Below are positions 1 to 6,788 of a stretch of DNA of 7,788 bases, in pieces. Position numbers and translations under genes: made by a program. Position 1 is the stretch's first letter, and each line of letters opens with the position of its first letter. The notes under the pieces are model-generated. The model saw only the letters and a list, made by a program, of their open reading frames with translations. It made no database searches and had not been told where the DNA came from. Origin of the DNA: Actinomycetes bacterium (GTDB lineage: Bacteria; Actinomycetota; Actinomycetes; Actinomycetales; Microbacteriaceae); contig JAEZSU010000334.1 in the NCBI GenBank assembly GCA_023421635.1, positions 1-7,788 of the forward strand. Direction: 5' to 3'.

Positions 1-2
1 GC

Positions 3-107
3 GCCGAAGGGCTCATGCTCGTGATCTACCACCCCGAGCCGGGATCGAGCGACGCCGAGAAGCTGGCGCTGCTGGCCTCAGCAGGACTGCCCGCCCGCCG
101 GTCGTAG
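3..107 (+). CDS. C-terminal end of an XRE-type regulator with MmyB-like ligand-binding domain (5' end outside window)
   Basis: Only the last 34 codons are present, in the frame beginning at position 3 and ending at TAG 105-107. The peptide contains LMLVIYHPEPGSSDAEKLAL and then LLASAGLPARRS. The pattern 'hydrophobic strand, Y/H-x-P/A-E-PGS-x-D/S-AE-x-L-x-LL' is what I know from the extreme C-terminus of actinobacterial helix-turn-helix regulators carrying the MmyB-like ligand-binding domain (PAS-like fold). In that family the N-terminal XRE DNA-binding domain would lie about 230 residues upstream, outside the window. The gene converges on gadC with 40 nt between the two stops, so it is not part of the gad operon, though it could regulate neighbours. 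The family call rests on a short tail, so it is moderately confident. The target of regulation cannot be inferred. Confidence 0.65.
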   Translation, partial: AEGLMLVIYHPEPGSSDAEKLALLASAGLPARRS

Positions 108-132
108 CACCCGCCGGTTGTAGCACCCGCCG
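95..132. repeat. Tandem 16-bp direct repeat spanning the regulator's stop codon
   Basis: Two adjacent 16-bp units, ccgccggtcgtagcac (95-110) and ccgccggttgtagcac (111-126), differ at one base, and a third partial unit ccgccg follows at 127-132. The stop codon TAG of the upstream regulator lies inside the first unit. It looks like a small slippage duplication. No function is implied. Confidence 0.8.
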
Positions 133-147
133 ACTCGACACCGGACC

Positions 148-1722
148 TCAGGTCTGCGTCGTTCCCGGCGAGGACCGCCTCGTCGTCGGAGGCGTCGCCG
201 CCGACGAGGCGGGTGCGGCGCCGGCGTCCGCCTCATCCTCTTCGTGGGTGCCGTGCTTCGCCTTGTCCGCATCGCTCCGACGGTCCCACCCCGGGCGTCG
301 CAGCGCATAGAAGAGCAGCGGCGGCGCACCCAGCACGACGATCACGAGTCCCACGATCCACGGGTACGCCACGGGCGAGAACGCCGTGAACCCGGTCGGG
401 GGGATGAACGCGAGGACGAAGGCGGCGAGGCACCCGACGAATCCGAGCCCTGCGACGAGGTTCATCGCCGGCACCCGGTAGGTGCGCTTGACGTTCGGCT
501 CCTTGCGGCGCAGCACGATCGCGGCGGCGAACATGAGCATGTACATGATGAGATACAGCGCCGCCGCCATGTCGATGAGCGCGACGAATGCGGCGCTCAC
601 GTTCGGGACGATCACGAAGATCGCCGCGAGGATCGTGACGATGGTGCCCTGCAGCATGAGGATGCCCGACTGGATGCCTGCCTTGTTCCGCTTCTGCAGC
701 ACCGGCGGCAGCAGGCCCGTTTCCGCCGCGGCGAGCAGGCCCTTGGAGGGACCGGCGATCCAGGTGATCACGGAGGCCAGTGCGCCGGCCGCGATGAGCG
801 CCGACACGATCGCAGTCCCCCAGCTCAGGTCCCACGTGTCGAAGTAGGCCTGGAACGCGAGCATGATCCCGTTCGTGAGCCCGAGCTCCTTCTCCGGCAC
901 GGCGATCGAGATCGCGAGCGTCGGCAGGATGAACACGAGCAGGATGAGGATCGACGCCAGCAGCACCGACCGGGGGTACCCGCGCCCCGGGTCCTTCATC
1001 TGGTTCACGTGCACCGCATTGACCTCCATGCCCGCGTAGGCGAGCACGTTGGAGACGATCAGCACGATGGATGCGATGCCGGTGAAGGGTGGGATGATCG
1101 CCGAGGCTTCCAGGGGGACCTCGCTCTTCTGCCCGGTGCCGAGCCAGATGAAGCCGAACACGATGAGCAGCACCGCGGGAAGGATCGTGCCGATGATGCC
1201 GCCCCACGACCCGAGCTTGGCGAAGAGGTTGCCGCCGCGCAGCGTGATCAGGGTCGACCCCCAGTACAGCACCAGGATGACGATCGCGGTGAAGAGCCCG
1301 GAGTTCGACAGATTCGGGTCGACGAAGACGAACGCGATGGCGGCGGCGATGAACGCGATCTGCGTGGGATACCAGACCACGTTCTGGATCCACTGGAGCC
1401 AGACCGCGGTGAAGCCCCAGCGGTTGCCGAAGGCCTCCCGGACCCACACGTACACGCCGCCCTTCCAGCCTGTGGCCAGTTCGGCGGCCACCAGAGCCGT
1501 GGGGATGAGGAACAGGATGGCCGGGATGATGTACAGCGTCACGCTCCCGAGGCCGTAGACCGCCATCGCGGGGAGCGAGCGGAGGCTCGCGACCACCACC
1601 AGCGTCAGGATCGCCAGCTGGAAGACCCCGAGGTAGTTGGTGACGCGTTTGCTGGAGGTGAGCGGGTGATTGGATGCGGCCTGAGCCGCTGCATCCGATG
1701 TCTGGTTCGATGTACTCGACAT
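148..1722 (-). CDS. gadC: Glutamate/GABA antiporter (APC superfamily, GadC type)
   Basis: Predicted inner-membrane antiporter of 524 residues that would take up glutamate in exchange for the GABA made by GadB. About 12 hydrophobic segments are visible (near residues 30-48, 58-80, 104-132, 143-160, 174-195, 212-232, 251-274, 302-325, 353-373, 377-403, 421-440, 453-473). Family landmarks remembered from E. coli GadC are conserved: GMEVNAVHVNQM..PGRGYP (231-250, matching GVEASATHVNEM..PGRDYP) and TWIAGPSKGL (320-329, matching SWIVGPSRGM). The start at 1722 lies 12 nt after the gadB stop, with only a weak purine-rich stretch (ACGGAAAC) before it, so translation is probably coupled to gadB. The tail after about residue 475 is hydrophilic, acidic (HEEDEADAG) and then Ala/Thr/Ser/Pro-rich. 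It is about as long as the pH-gating C-plug of E. coli GadC but shows no recognisable similarity to it. Glutamate/GABA specificity is inferred from similarity and the gadB partner. Confidence 0.9.
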   Translation of the reverse strand: MSSTSNQTSDAAAQAASNHPLTSSKRVTNYLGVFQLAILTLVVVASLRSLPAMAVYGLGSVTLYIIPAILFLIPTALVAAELATGWKGGVYVWVREAFGNRWGFTAVWLQWIQNVVWYPTQIAFIAAAIAFVFVDPNLSNSGLFTAIVILVLYWGSTLITLRGGNLFAKLGSWGGIIGTILPAVLLIVFGFIWLGTGQKSEVPLEASAIIPPFTGIASIVLIVSNVLAYAGMEVNAVHVNQMKDPGRGYPRSVLLASILILLVFILPTLAISIAVPEKELGLTNGIMLAFQAYFDTWDLSWGTAIVSALIAAGALASVITWIAGPSKGLLAAAETGLLPPVLQKRNKAGIQSGILMLQGTIVTILAAIFVIVPNVSAAFVALIDMAAALYLIMYMLMFAAAIVLRRKEPNVKRTYRVPAMNLVAGLGFVGCLAAFVLAFIPPTGFTAFSPVAYPWIVGLVIVVLGAPPLLFYALRRPGWDRRSDADKAKHGTHEEDEADAGAAPASSAATPPTTRRSSPGTTQT

Positions 1723-1734
1723 GTCGTTTCCGTC

Positions 1735-3111
1735 TCAGTGGTGGAACGCCGGGTGCTGGCCCTCGACCGGCATGGCCGACTCGAGCGCGTCGAGGTACGC
1801 GGTCTCGGTCTCGATGGCGGCGAGGAGTTCGGCGGCGAGGTCCATGCTCAGCCCGTTGCGGACGACGATGCGCTGCACGGTCAGGTCCGCGAGGTCGTCC
1901 GGCATGGGATACGCCGGGACGAGCCACCCCTTCTGCCGGAGCCGGTCCTGCAGGTGGTAGAGGTTCCAGTTCTTCGTGTGGCCGTCCTTCAGATACCACG
2001 CGAAGACGGGGATGTCGCTGCCGTCGTTCCAGAGCTCGAATGCGTCGAGTTTGGCGATGCCCTCGGACAGGAACTTCGCGACGTTCTGCGATGCCTGCTG
2101 CACCGCGCGGTACCCCTCGAACCCCAGGCGCAGGAACATGTAGTACTGCAGCAGCACCTGCGCGCCGGGCCGGGAGAAGTTCAGGGCGAAGGTCGGCATC
2201 TCGCCACCGAGGTAGCTCACCTCGAACACGAGGTCGTCGGGCAGCCACTCGGTGTCGCGCCACACCACCCAGCCGAGCCCCGGGTAGACCAGTCCGTACT
2301 TGTGGCCCGACGTGCTGATCGAGTGCACGCGCTCGAGCCGGAAGTCCCAGACGAGGTCGGGCTGCAGGAAGGGCGCGATCATCGCGCCGGATGCGCCGTC
2401 CACGTGGATCGGGATGTCGAGTCCGGTCTTGGCCTGGATCTCGTCCAGGGCCTTCGCGATCTGCGCAACCGGCTCGTACATCCCGGTGTAGGTGACGCCC
2501 ATGATCGCCACGACGCCGATCGTGTTCTCGTCGACGTACTTCTCCAGGTCGTACCCGTCGAGCGTCTTGTGGTCCATGGAGATCGGGACGAAGCGCGGCT
2601 CGACGTCGAAGTAGTTGCAGAACTTCTCCCAGCAGACCTGGACGGCTGAGGACATCACCAGGTTCGGTTGCGAGGTGTCCTTGCCGGCGGCTCGGCGGGC
2701 GTGCTGCCAGCGCCGTTTGAAGGCGAGGCCGCCCAGCATGCACGCCTCGGAGGAGCCGATGGTCGAGGTGCCGATGCTGTGCGAGGCGTCGGGCGCGTTC
2801 CAGAGGTTGGCGAGCATGTGCCAGCAGTTGTCCTCGATGGCCGCGGTCTGCGGGTACTCGTCCTTGTCGATCATGTTCTTGTCGAAGGATGCCTCGTAGA
2901 CCTGCTTGGCGTCCTCGTCCATCCAGGTACCGACGAAGGTCGCGAGGTTCAGCCGCGAGTTACCGTCGAGCATCGTCTCGTCGTCGACGATCTGCTTGGC
3001 GGTGTCGGGGAGAGACTCCTGCTGCGGCAGGACGTGTCGAGGTGCGATCGTGGCTTCGCCCGGCCGGGCGAACCGCGGCGTGAGGTCGTTGTCGGCCTGC
3101 TGATTGCTCAT
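1735..3111 (-). CDS. gadB: Glutamate decarboxylase (PLP-dependent)
   Basis: Cytoplasmic enzyme converting L-glutamate plus a proton to GABA and CO2. The 458-residue product is close to E. coli GadB (466) and aligns along its whole length. Visible landmarks are LDGNSRLNLATFVGTW (48-63), IGTSTIGSSEACMLGGLA (113-130), VAIMGVTYTGMYE (201-213), the PLP-ring-binding Asp in HVDGASGA (D238), and the Schiff-base lysine in STSGHKYG (K271, equivalent to E. coli K276). YLGGEMPTFALNFSRPG (300-316) is also family-typical. The C-terminus HPAFHH ends in histidines; E. coli GadB likewise has a penultimate His that acts in pH-dependent inactivation, so a similar pH switch is possible. I chose the ATG at 3109-3111 because AGGAG lies 6 nt upstream and the protein start then matches the family. 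The upstream in-frame ATG at 3166-3168 would only add an Arg-rich, unconserved 19 residues. It is the first gene of the operon with gadC. Confidence 0.96.
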   Translation of the reverse strand: MSNQQADNDLTPRFARPGEATIAPRHVLPQQESLPDTAKQIVDDETMLDGNSRLNLATFVGTWMDEDAKQVYEASFDKNMIDKDEYPQTAAIEDNCWHMLANLWNAPDASHSIGTSTIGSSEACMLGGLAFKRRWQHARRAAGKDTSQPNLVMSSAVQVCWEKFCNYFDVEPRFVPISMDHKTLDGYDLEKYVDENTIGVVAIMGVTYTGMYEPVAQIAKALDEIQAKTGLDIPIHVDGASGAMIAPFLQPDLVWDFRLERVHSISTSGHKYGLVYPGLGWVVWRDTEWLPDDLVFEVSYLGGEMPTFALNFSRPGAQVLLQYYMFLRLGFEGYRAVQQASQNVAKFLSEGIAKLDAFELWNDGSDIPVFAWYLKDGHTKNWNLYHLQDRLRQKGWLVPAYPMPDDLADLTVQRIVVRNGLSMDLAAELLAAIETETAYLDALESAMPVEGQHPAFHH

Positions 3112-3239
3112 GAGATGCTCCTGTCTCGCGGTGAGTGCCGAAGAGACGCCGCAACGCCGCCGCCGCACCTGTGCTCGGAGGTCTGAGATGGATGACCGCC
3201 TACGTGCACGAAGCTAGGTCCGCGCGCCCCGCTGACACA

Positions 3240-3293
3240 GGGCCTTACGGCCCCGATTCGGAATACCCGGCCGCACCCGGATGCGCCGCATCC
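3240..3293. other. Two small inverted repeats in the probable gadB leader
   Basis: GGGCC at 3240-3244 pairs with GGCCC at 3249-3253 around a 4-nt loop, and GGATGC at 3279-3284 pairs with GCATCC at 3288-3293 around a 3-nt loop. Both would be short GC-rich hairpins in a transcript running toward gadB. Neither is followed by a T-run in either direction, so they do not look like intrinsic terminators. They may be chance structures in high-GC DNA. Confidence 0.35.
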
Positions 3294-3309
3294 CGCTTAC
3301 ATTCGTATA

Positions 3310-3337
3310 TCGACTATTTAAGTAGTCTCGGTATACT
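3310..3337 (+). promoter_or_regulatory. Candidate promoter for the esterase-TetR pair
   Basis: TCGACT (3310-3315, 4 of 6 to TTGACA) is followed after 16 nt by TATACT (3332-3337, 5 of 6 to TATAAT) in the only strongly AT-rich stretch nearby. Transcription would begin near 3344, leaving a leader of about 30 nt before the ATG at 3376. The spacer holds the palindrome at 3312-3327. This is a consensus match by eye. Confidence 0.45.
3312..3327. promoter_or_regulatory. 16-bp near-palindrome, candidate operator
   Basis: GACTATTTAAGTAGTC reads the same on both strands apart from one mismatched pair: arms GACTA/TAGTC around a TTAA centre. It sits inside the spacer of the candidate plus-strand promoter and in the region expected to hold the gadB promoter. 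A bound repressor could therefore affect either or both genes. The TetR-type regulator encoded downstream at 4650-5252 is a natural candidate to bind here, but that is inference. Confidence 0.45.
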
Positions 3338-3375
3338 TATGACCCGTAGAGGTCGTCGAACGGAGAGGATCGGGC

Positions 3376-4614
3376 ATGAACTGGTGGAAATGGGCGGCCG
3401 CCGCCCTCGTCGCAGCCCTCGTGACGTGGTGCTTCTTCCTGAACCCGCTGATCACCGCAGGCGCGCTCGGCGCGGTGGTGGCCGTGGGCGCCGCGTACAT
3501 CTTTTTCGTCGTCTTCAGGCAGCCCCGCCGGGCCACGAGTCTCGACGAGATCTCGGGTCGCGGCTGGCGCACCGTCGATCTCGGGTCGGAGACCATCAGC
3601 GGGAACGGCTCGCGGTACGCCATCTTCGTCCGCCGCGGCACCTCGGCCAACGTGATCGTCCACTTCTCCGGAGGCGGCGCGTGCTGGGACGGCGTCACGG
3701 CATCGCAGCCGATCACTCCCCTCCGGATGCTGCGCGGCTACACACGCGACCTGAGAGCCTTCTACTTCGCGTCGCTGTCACGACTGTTCCCGGCGGCGCT
3801 GACGGGTATGGCCAACCGTCGCGACAAGGACAACCCGTTCCGCGACTGGACGTTCGTGTTCATCCCTTACAGCACCGGGGATCTCCACGTCGGGAACACC
3901 GTGAACACCTACTCACACGAGGGACGCGACATCACCGTCCATCACCGAGGCGGCGCGAACGCGCGCGCAGCGCTGGCGTGGGTGTTCTCGAACTGCCGCG
4001 ACGTAGAGCACGTGCTGGTCTCCGGGGAGAGTTCGGGAGCGTGGGCGTCGGCGTTCTATGCACCGACGGTCGCCGACCACTATCCCGGCGCGCGGATCTC
4101 CTGCCTCTCGGACGGTGCGGGGATCGTCTCCTCCCGTTGGCCGGAACTGTTCGAGCGGGTCTGGAACGCAGCACCGGCCGAACGACTCGGATTCGAGGTG
4201 CACGAGGATCCCTATCACGACGCGCTCGTCCACCGGATCGACGGACGACAGCGGCAGATCACCTACCTGCACGCCAAGACGCGCTACGACGACACGCTGA
4301 CCCGCTTCGGCGCCGCCCTGAACGGGGTGTCCACCACGACGGATCGGTTCATCGACGAGTGGGCCTCGGACACGGGGGCCACCATGCGGCGGCTAAGCGA
4401 ATCCCCGCTGGATTACCGATACTTCCTCACCGACTGGGGGGAGAACCCCAGACGGCGCACCACTGCGCACACCATGACGACGAACGAGCTGTTCCACACG
4501 TGCCGGTCGGAGGGGATCGCCTACTCGCACTGGCTCGCGCGGAACGTCATCGACGACGACCCGCTCTCCCTCGGCGGGAGTCTGCTCGCACGGCTCGACG
4601 CACCGGCACCGTGA
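3376..4614 (+). CDS. Membrane-anchored pectinacetylesterase/Notum-family serine hydrolase
   Basis: A 412-residue protein. Residues 7-22 and 27-47 are two hydrophobic segments, so the enzyme is probably membrane-anchored rather than freely secreted; the side on which the catalytic domain sits is uncertain. The rest matches the alpha/beta-hydrolase pattern of the pectinacetylesterase family: oxyanion-type FSGGGACWDG (97-106), IPYSTGDLHVGNTVNTYS (163-180) and nucleophile elbow SGESSGAWAS (216-225), with Ser219 as the likely nucleophile. Asp305 or Asp306 (RYDDTLTRFG) and His374 (LFHTCR) are the probable triad partners, judged from spacing to the human NOTUM triad. The family removes acetyl or acyl groups from polysaccharides or lipidated proteins; this substrate is unknown. 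The start is supported by GGAGAGGA at 3362-3369, with the AGGA core 6 nt from ATG. It diverges from gadB and precedes a TetR gene by 35 nt, probably as one transcript. Confidence 0.8.
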   Translation: MNWWKWAAAALVAALVTWCFFLNPLITAGALGAVVAVGAAYIFFVVFRQPRRATSLDEISGRGWRTVDLGSETISGNGSRYAIFVRRGTSANVIVHFSGGGACWDGVTASQPITPLRMLRGYTRDLRAFYFASLSRLFPAALTGMANRRDKDNPFRDWTFVFIPYSTGDLHVGNTVNTYSHEGRDITVHHRGGANARAALAWVFSNCRDVEHVLVSGESSGAWASAFYAPTVADHYPGARISCLSDGAGIVSSRWPELFERVWNAAPAERLGFEVHEDPYHDALVHRIDGRQRQITYLHAKTRYDDTLTRFGAALNGVSTTTDRFIDEWASDTGATMRRLSESPLDYRYFLTDWGENPRRRTTAHTMTTNELFHTCRSEGIAYSHWLARNVIDDDPLSLGGSLLARLDAPAP

Positions 4615-4649
4615 CCGCGAGCGGCACGTCTCCGCGGCAGGATGGGGGC

Positions 4650-5252
4650 ATGACGGATGCGCCGATCCCGGGCCGGCGCGAGAGGAAGAAGGCCGCGACG
4701 CGCGCGACCATCCTCGACGCGGCCATCCCGCTCTTCCTCGAACGCGGCTTCGAGGCCGTGACTGTCCGCGAGATCGCGGACAGGGCCGACGTGACGCCGC
4801 GGACCGTCTTCCAGCACTTCCCCCAGAAGGAGGCGCTGCTGTTCGCCGACGAGGATGCGCAGCACCGGCGGCTCGTCGAGGCGGTGCGAGATCGCGGCCC
4901 GGGGACCACGGTGTCCGCGGCCCTCACGCGGCACTACCTGGCCGAGATCGCTGAGATGAACTCGGACTCCCAGCGGAAGCTCCTCGCGGTCATGGAGCAG
5001 GCGCCCTCGGTGATCGACTACGCCGAGAAGATGTGGGTGCGCCACGAAGACGCGCTGATCGCGGAGATCACCCGCGAGCTCGGGCTCGACACCCCGAGCG
5101 ACGAGGTGCGCCTGTACGTGAGGTTCGCCCTCCAGATTCAGCTCGTCGCGCGACGCGCCCCCGACCCGGAGGCGACCATCCGCGCTGGGTTCGCCCTGCT
5201 CGACGACGGCTGGGAGCGGTACTGCCGCGAGATCGGCGTCCCCTCGATCTGA
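4650..5252 (+). CDS. TetR/AcrR-family transcriptional regulator
   Basis: A 200-residue protein of normal TetR-family size. The N-terminal domain is typical: RATILDAAIPLFLERGFEAV (18-37), then the helix-turn-helix TVREIADRADVTPRTVFQHF (38-57), in which the recognition helix is followed by the characteristic F-x-x-F/Y-P/x-x-K-E-x-L. The remaining 130 residues form the ligand and dimer domain, which I cannot assign to a ligand class. The ATG at 4650 is preceded by AGGA (4639-4642) with a 7-nt gap. It lies 35 nt after the esterase stop, likely in the same transcript. It converges on the exporter gene, so it is less likely than the 6894-7619 regulator to control that pump. A plausible role is local autoregulation of the esterase operon through the 3312-3327 palindrome (inference). 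Confidence 0.92.
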   Translation: MTDAPIPGRRERKKAATRATILDAAIPLFLERGFEAVTVREIADRADVTPRTVFQHFPQKEALLFADEDAQHRRLVEAVRDRGPGTTVSAALTRHYLAEIAEMNSDSQRKLLAVMEQAPSVIDYAEKMWVRHEDALIAEITRELGLDTPSDEVRLYVRFALQIQLVARRAPDPEATIRAGFALLDDGWERYCREIGVPSI

Positions 5253-5287
5253 CGCGCTCCGTGTGGGCGGAGCGGCCGCGGCGCGTC
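5251..5287. terminator. Candidate bidirectional terminator between convergent genes
   Basis: In the short gap between the convergent TetR and exporter genes, CGCTCCG (5255-5261) pairs perfectly with CGGAGCG (5268-5274) around a 6-nt loop. An alternative, mutually exclusive outer stem pairs GACGCGC (5251-5257, overlapping the TetR stop codon) with GCGCGTC (5281-5287). No T-run follows on either strand, so an intrinsic terminator of the classic kind is not shown. T-less hairpins between convergent genes are common in actinobacteria. A GCGGCCGC palindrome lies at 5272-5279. Confidence 0.45.
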
Positions 5288-5288
5288 C

Positions 5289-6770
5289 TCACACGCCGGA
5301 CTGCGCCGCATCCGGGACCGGGTGCTCGTCCGTGGTGCGCGCGTCGGTCAGGGTGAGCGCCCCCACGGCGGCGAGGAGCCCCACCGCAACGGCGAGGACG
5401 ACGAAGACGACCTGCTCGCCGTGGAAGAAGGACGCGACGAAGCCGGGGGTCCACGTCCCGTCGGGCAGCACGGTCGCGACGAGCGCGGCGATGAGGGTGC
5501 CGACCACGGCGGTGCCGACGCTGGTGCCGACCTCCTGCGCGGTGTCGTTCATGGCGGCGCCCATCGACGTGCGGTTGCCGGGCATGGCCGCGACGAGGGC
5601 CACCGCGCAGACCGTCAGGACGGTGCGCAGCCCTGCGGTCAGCACGACCATGGCGATCACGATCTCCAGATAGTCGAACTCGACAGCCCAGGCCATGAAC
5701 CCGAGACCGACGGTCAGCAGGGCGGCGCCGACGAGGCAGGTGATGCGGTGCCCGAACCGGCGCACCAGCCATTCGGTGAGTGGCGTGGCAAGGATCATCG
5801 TGGCGATCATGGGGAGGATCGCCAGGCCCGCCTCGAGCGGTGACCAGCCCCACGCGTACTGGAAGTGCAGCACCAACGCGAACATGACGCCTGCCATCGC
5901 GACCGACGTGCCGATCTGCGCGATCGCGGCGCCGCGCACGGTGCCGCTCCGCAACAGCGCGAGATCCAGCATCGGCGACGCGGCACGGCGTTCGCGGAGG
6001 ATGAAGAGCACGAGGGATGCTGCGGCGCCGAGTACGACGGCGAGGGTGATCGGCGACATCCATCCGTGCTCGACGCCGCTCGTCAGCGCGAAGCAGGCGA
6101 GACCGATGGTGAGGATGCTGAGGACCGCGCCGGGCAGATCGAGGCGGTCCGTCGTGAGGCCTTCGGCGGTGTCGGCGCGGACGCCGAAGTGGACGCCGGC
6201 CGCGGCGATGAGTGCGATGGGGGCGTTCACGAGCAGCAGCCACTGCCACGGCAGGTGGGCGAGCATCGTGCCGCCGAGGAGCGGGCCGAGGACGAAGCCC
6301 GACATGCCGACCACCATCATCAGGGTGATCGCCCGCATCCGGAGCTTCTCGCCGTCGAACAGCCGGAAGACGAGCGATGTGGTGATGGGTGCCATCGCGG
6401 CCGCCGCGACGCCGAGGGCGGCGCGCAGGGCGATGAGTTCACCGGTCGAGGTCACGAGCAGCACGGCGAGACTGACGAGGCCGAACAGCGCGAGCCCGAC
6501 CTGCAGCACGCGGCGGCGCCCGAACCGGTCCGCGATGGAGCCGGCGGTCAGGAGCAGTCCCCCGAAGGTGAGCGAGTAGGCGCCGGTGATCCACTGCAGC
6601 GCCGTGGTGTCCCCGCCGAGGTCGCGGCCGATCGTGGGCAGGGCGATGGACAGCAGCGTGTTGTCGACCATCTCGACGAAGAAGGCCAGACAGAGCGCGG
6701 CGAGGGGGATCCACGCCGCCTTCATGGACGGGTAGGTGCGCGGTGCGGCGACGGTCGGCGTGGTGCTCAT
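5289..6770 (-). CDS. MFS drug-type exporter (DHA2, 14-TM, EmrB/QacA-like)
   Basis: A 493-residue, strongly hydrophobic protein, consistent with a 14-TM proton-driven exporter in the cytoplasmic membrane. Family motifs are visible: VDNTLLSIALPTIGRDLG (35-52, the DHA2 motif in TM1 with Asp36), motif A GSIADRFGRRRV (77-88) between TM2 and TM3, antiporter motif C GFVLGPLLGG (158-167) in TM5, and WQWLLLVNAPIAL (176-188), typical of DHA2. The C-terminal half has GNRTSMGAAMNDTAQEVG (398-415), matching the usual 'A-x-N-x-x-x-Q-x-G' segment. The substrate cannot be read from sequence; drugs, dyes or an endogenous metabolite are all possible. The ATG at 6770 has a GAGGG Shine-Dalgarno-like run ending about 6-7 nt upstream. 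It is divergent from a TetR gene with three palindromic sites between them, so repression by that regulator is the simplest model. Confidence 0.92.
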   Translation of the reverse strand: MSTTPTVAAPRTYPSMKAAWIPLAALCLAFFVEMVDNTLLSIALPTIGRDLGGDTTALQWITGAYSLTFGGLLLTAGSIADRFGRRRVLQVGLALFGLVSLAVLLVTSTGELIALRAALGVAAAAMAPITTSLVFRLFDGEKLRMRAITLMMVVGMSGFVLGPLLGGTMLAHLPWQWLLLVNAPIALIAAAGVHFGVRADTAEGLTTDRLDLPGAVLSILTIGLACFALTSGVEHGWMSPITLAVVLGAAASLVLFILRERRAASPMLDLALLRSGTVRGAAIAQIGTSVAMAGVMFALVLHFQYAWGWSPLEAGLAILPMIATMILATPLTEWLVRRFGHRITCLVGAALLTVGLGFMAWAVEFDYLEIVIAMVVLTAGLRTVLTVCAVALVAAMPGNRTSMGAAMNDTAQEVGTSVGTAVVGTLIAALVATVLPDGTWTPGFVASFFHGEQVVFVVLAVAVGLLAAVGALTLTDARTTDEHPVPDAAQSGV

Positions 6771-6788
6771 GAGGATCCCTCACATTTC

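Larger units (their letters stand above)
3112..3375. promoter_or_regulatory. Divergent intergenic region between gadB and the esterase gene
   Basis: This 264-nt gap carries the start regions of both divergent transcripts and no credible gene. Next to gadB (3112-3300) the DNA is GC-rich and holds two short inverted repeats. The right side (about 3300-3345) is abruptly AT-rich, with a palindrome and promoter-like hexamers. If gadB is transcribed from the AT-rich island, its leader would be close to 190 nt, long enough for leader regulation. I could not pick a convincing minus-strand -35/-10 pair. Confidence 0.6.

Noticed and set aside
95..132. CRISPR-like repeat
   Set aside because: The units are directly adjacent with no spacers and only two full copies; this is a slippage duplication.
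108..147. Terminator between the XRE-type regulator and gadC
   Set aside because: Only a weak CCGGT/ACCGG pairing with a long loop was found, and no T-run; the gap mainly consists of the tandem repeat.
233..2743. Very long open frames antisense or out of frame across the gad operon (minus 233-2743 and plus 244-2649)
   Set aside because: They are shadows created by high third-position GC in gadB and gadC. Their translations are low-complexity Arg/His/Asp-rich with no family motifs, whereas the gad frames are conserved throughout.
3112..3168. Upstream in-frame start for gadB at 3168
   Set aside because: It would add an Arg-rich 19-residue stretch with no family counterpart. The ATG at 3111 has a good AGGAG at proper spacing and gives the usual GadB N-terminus.
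3135..4649. N-terminal extension of the TetR frame running through the esterase gene
   Set aside because: The frame is open only because the esterase codons are GC-rich in another phase. The TetR domain begins right after the ATG at 4650, which has its own AGGA.
4615..4649. Separate promoter or terminator between esterase and TetR gene
   Set aside because: The 35-nt gap shows only a weak CCGCG/CGCGG pairing with a 13-nt loop and no promoter-like hexamers; co-transcription is simpler.
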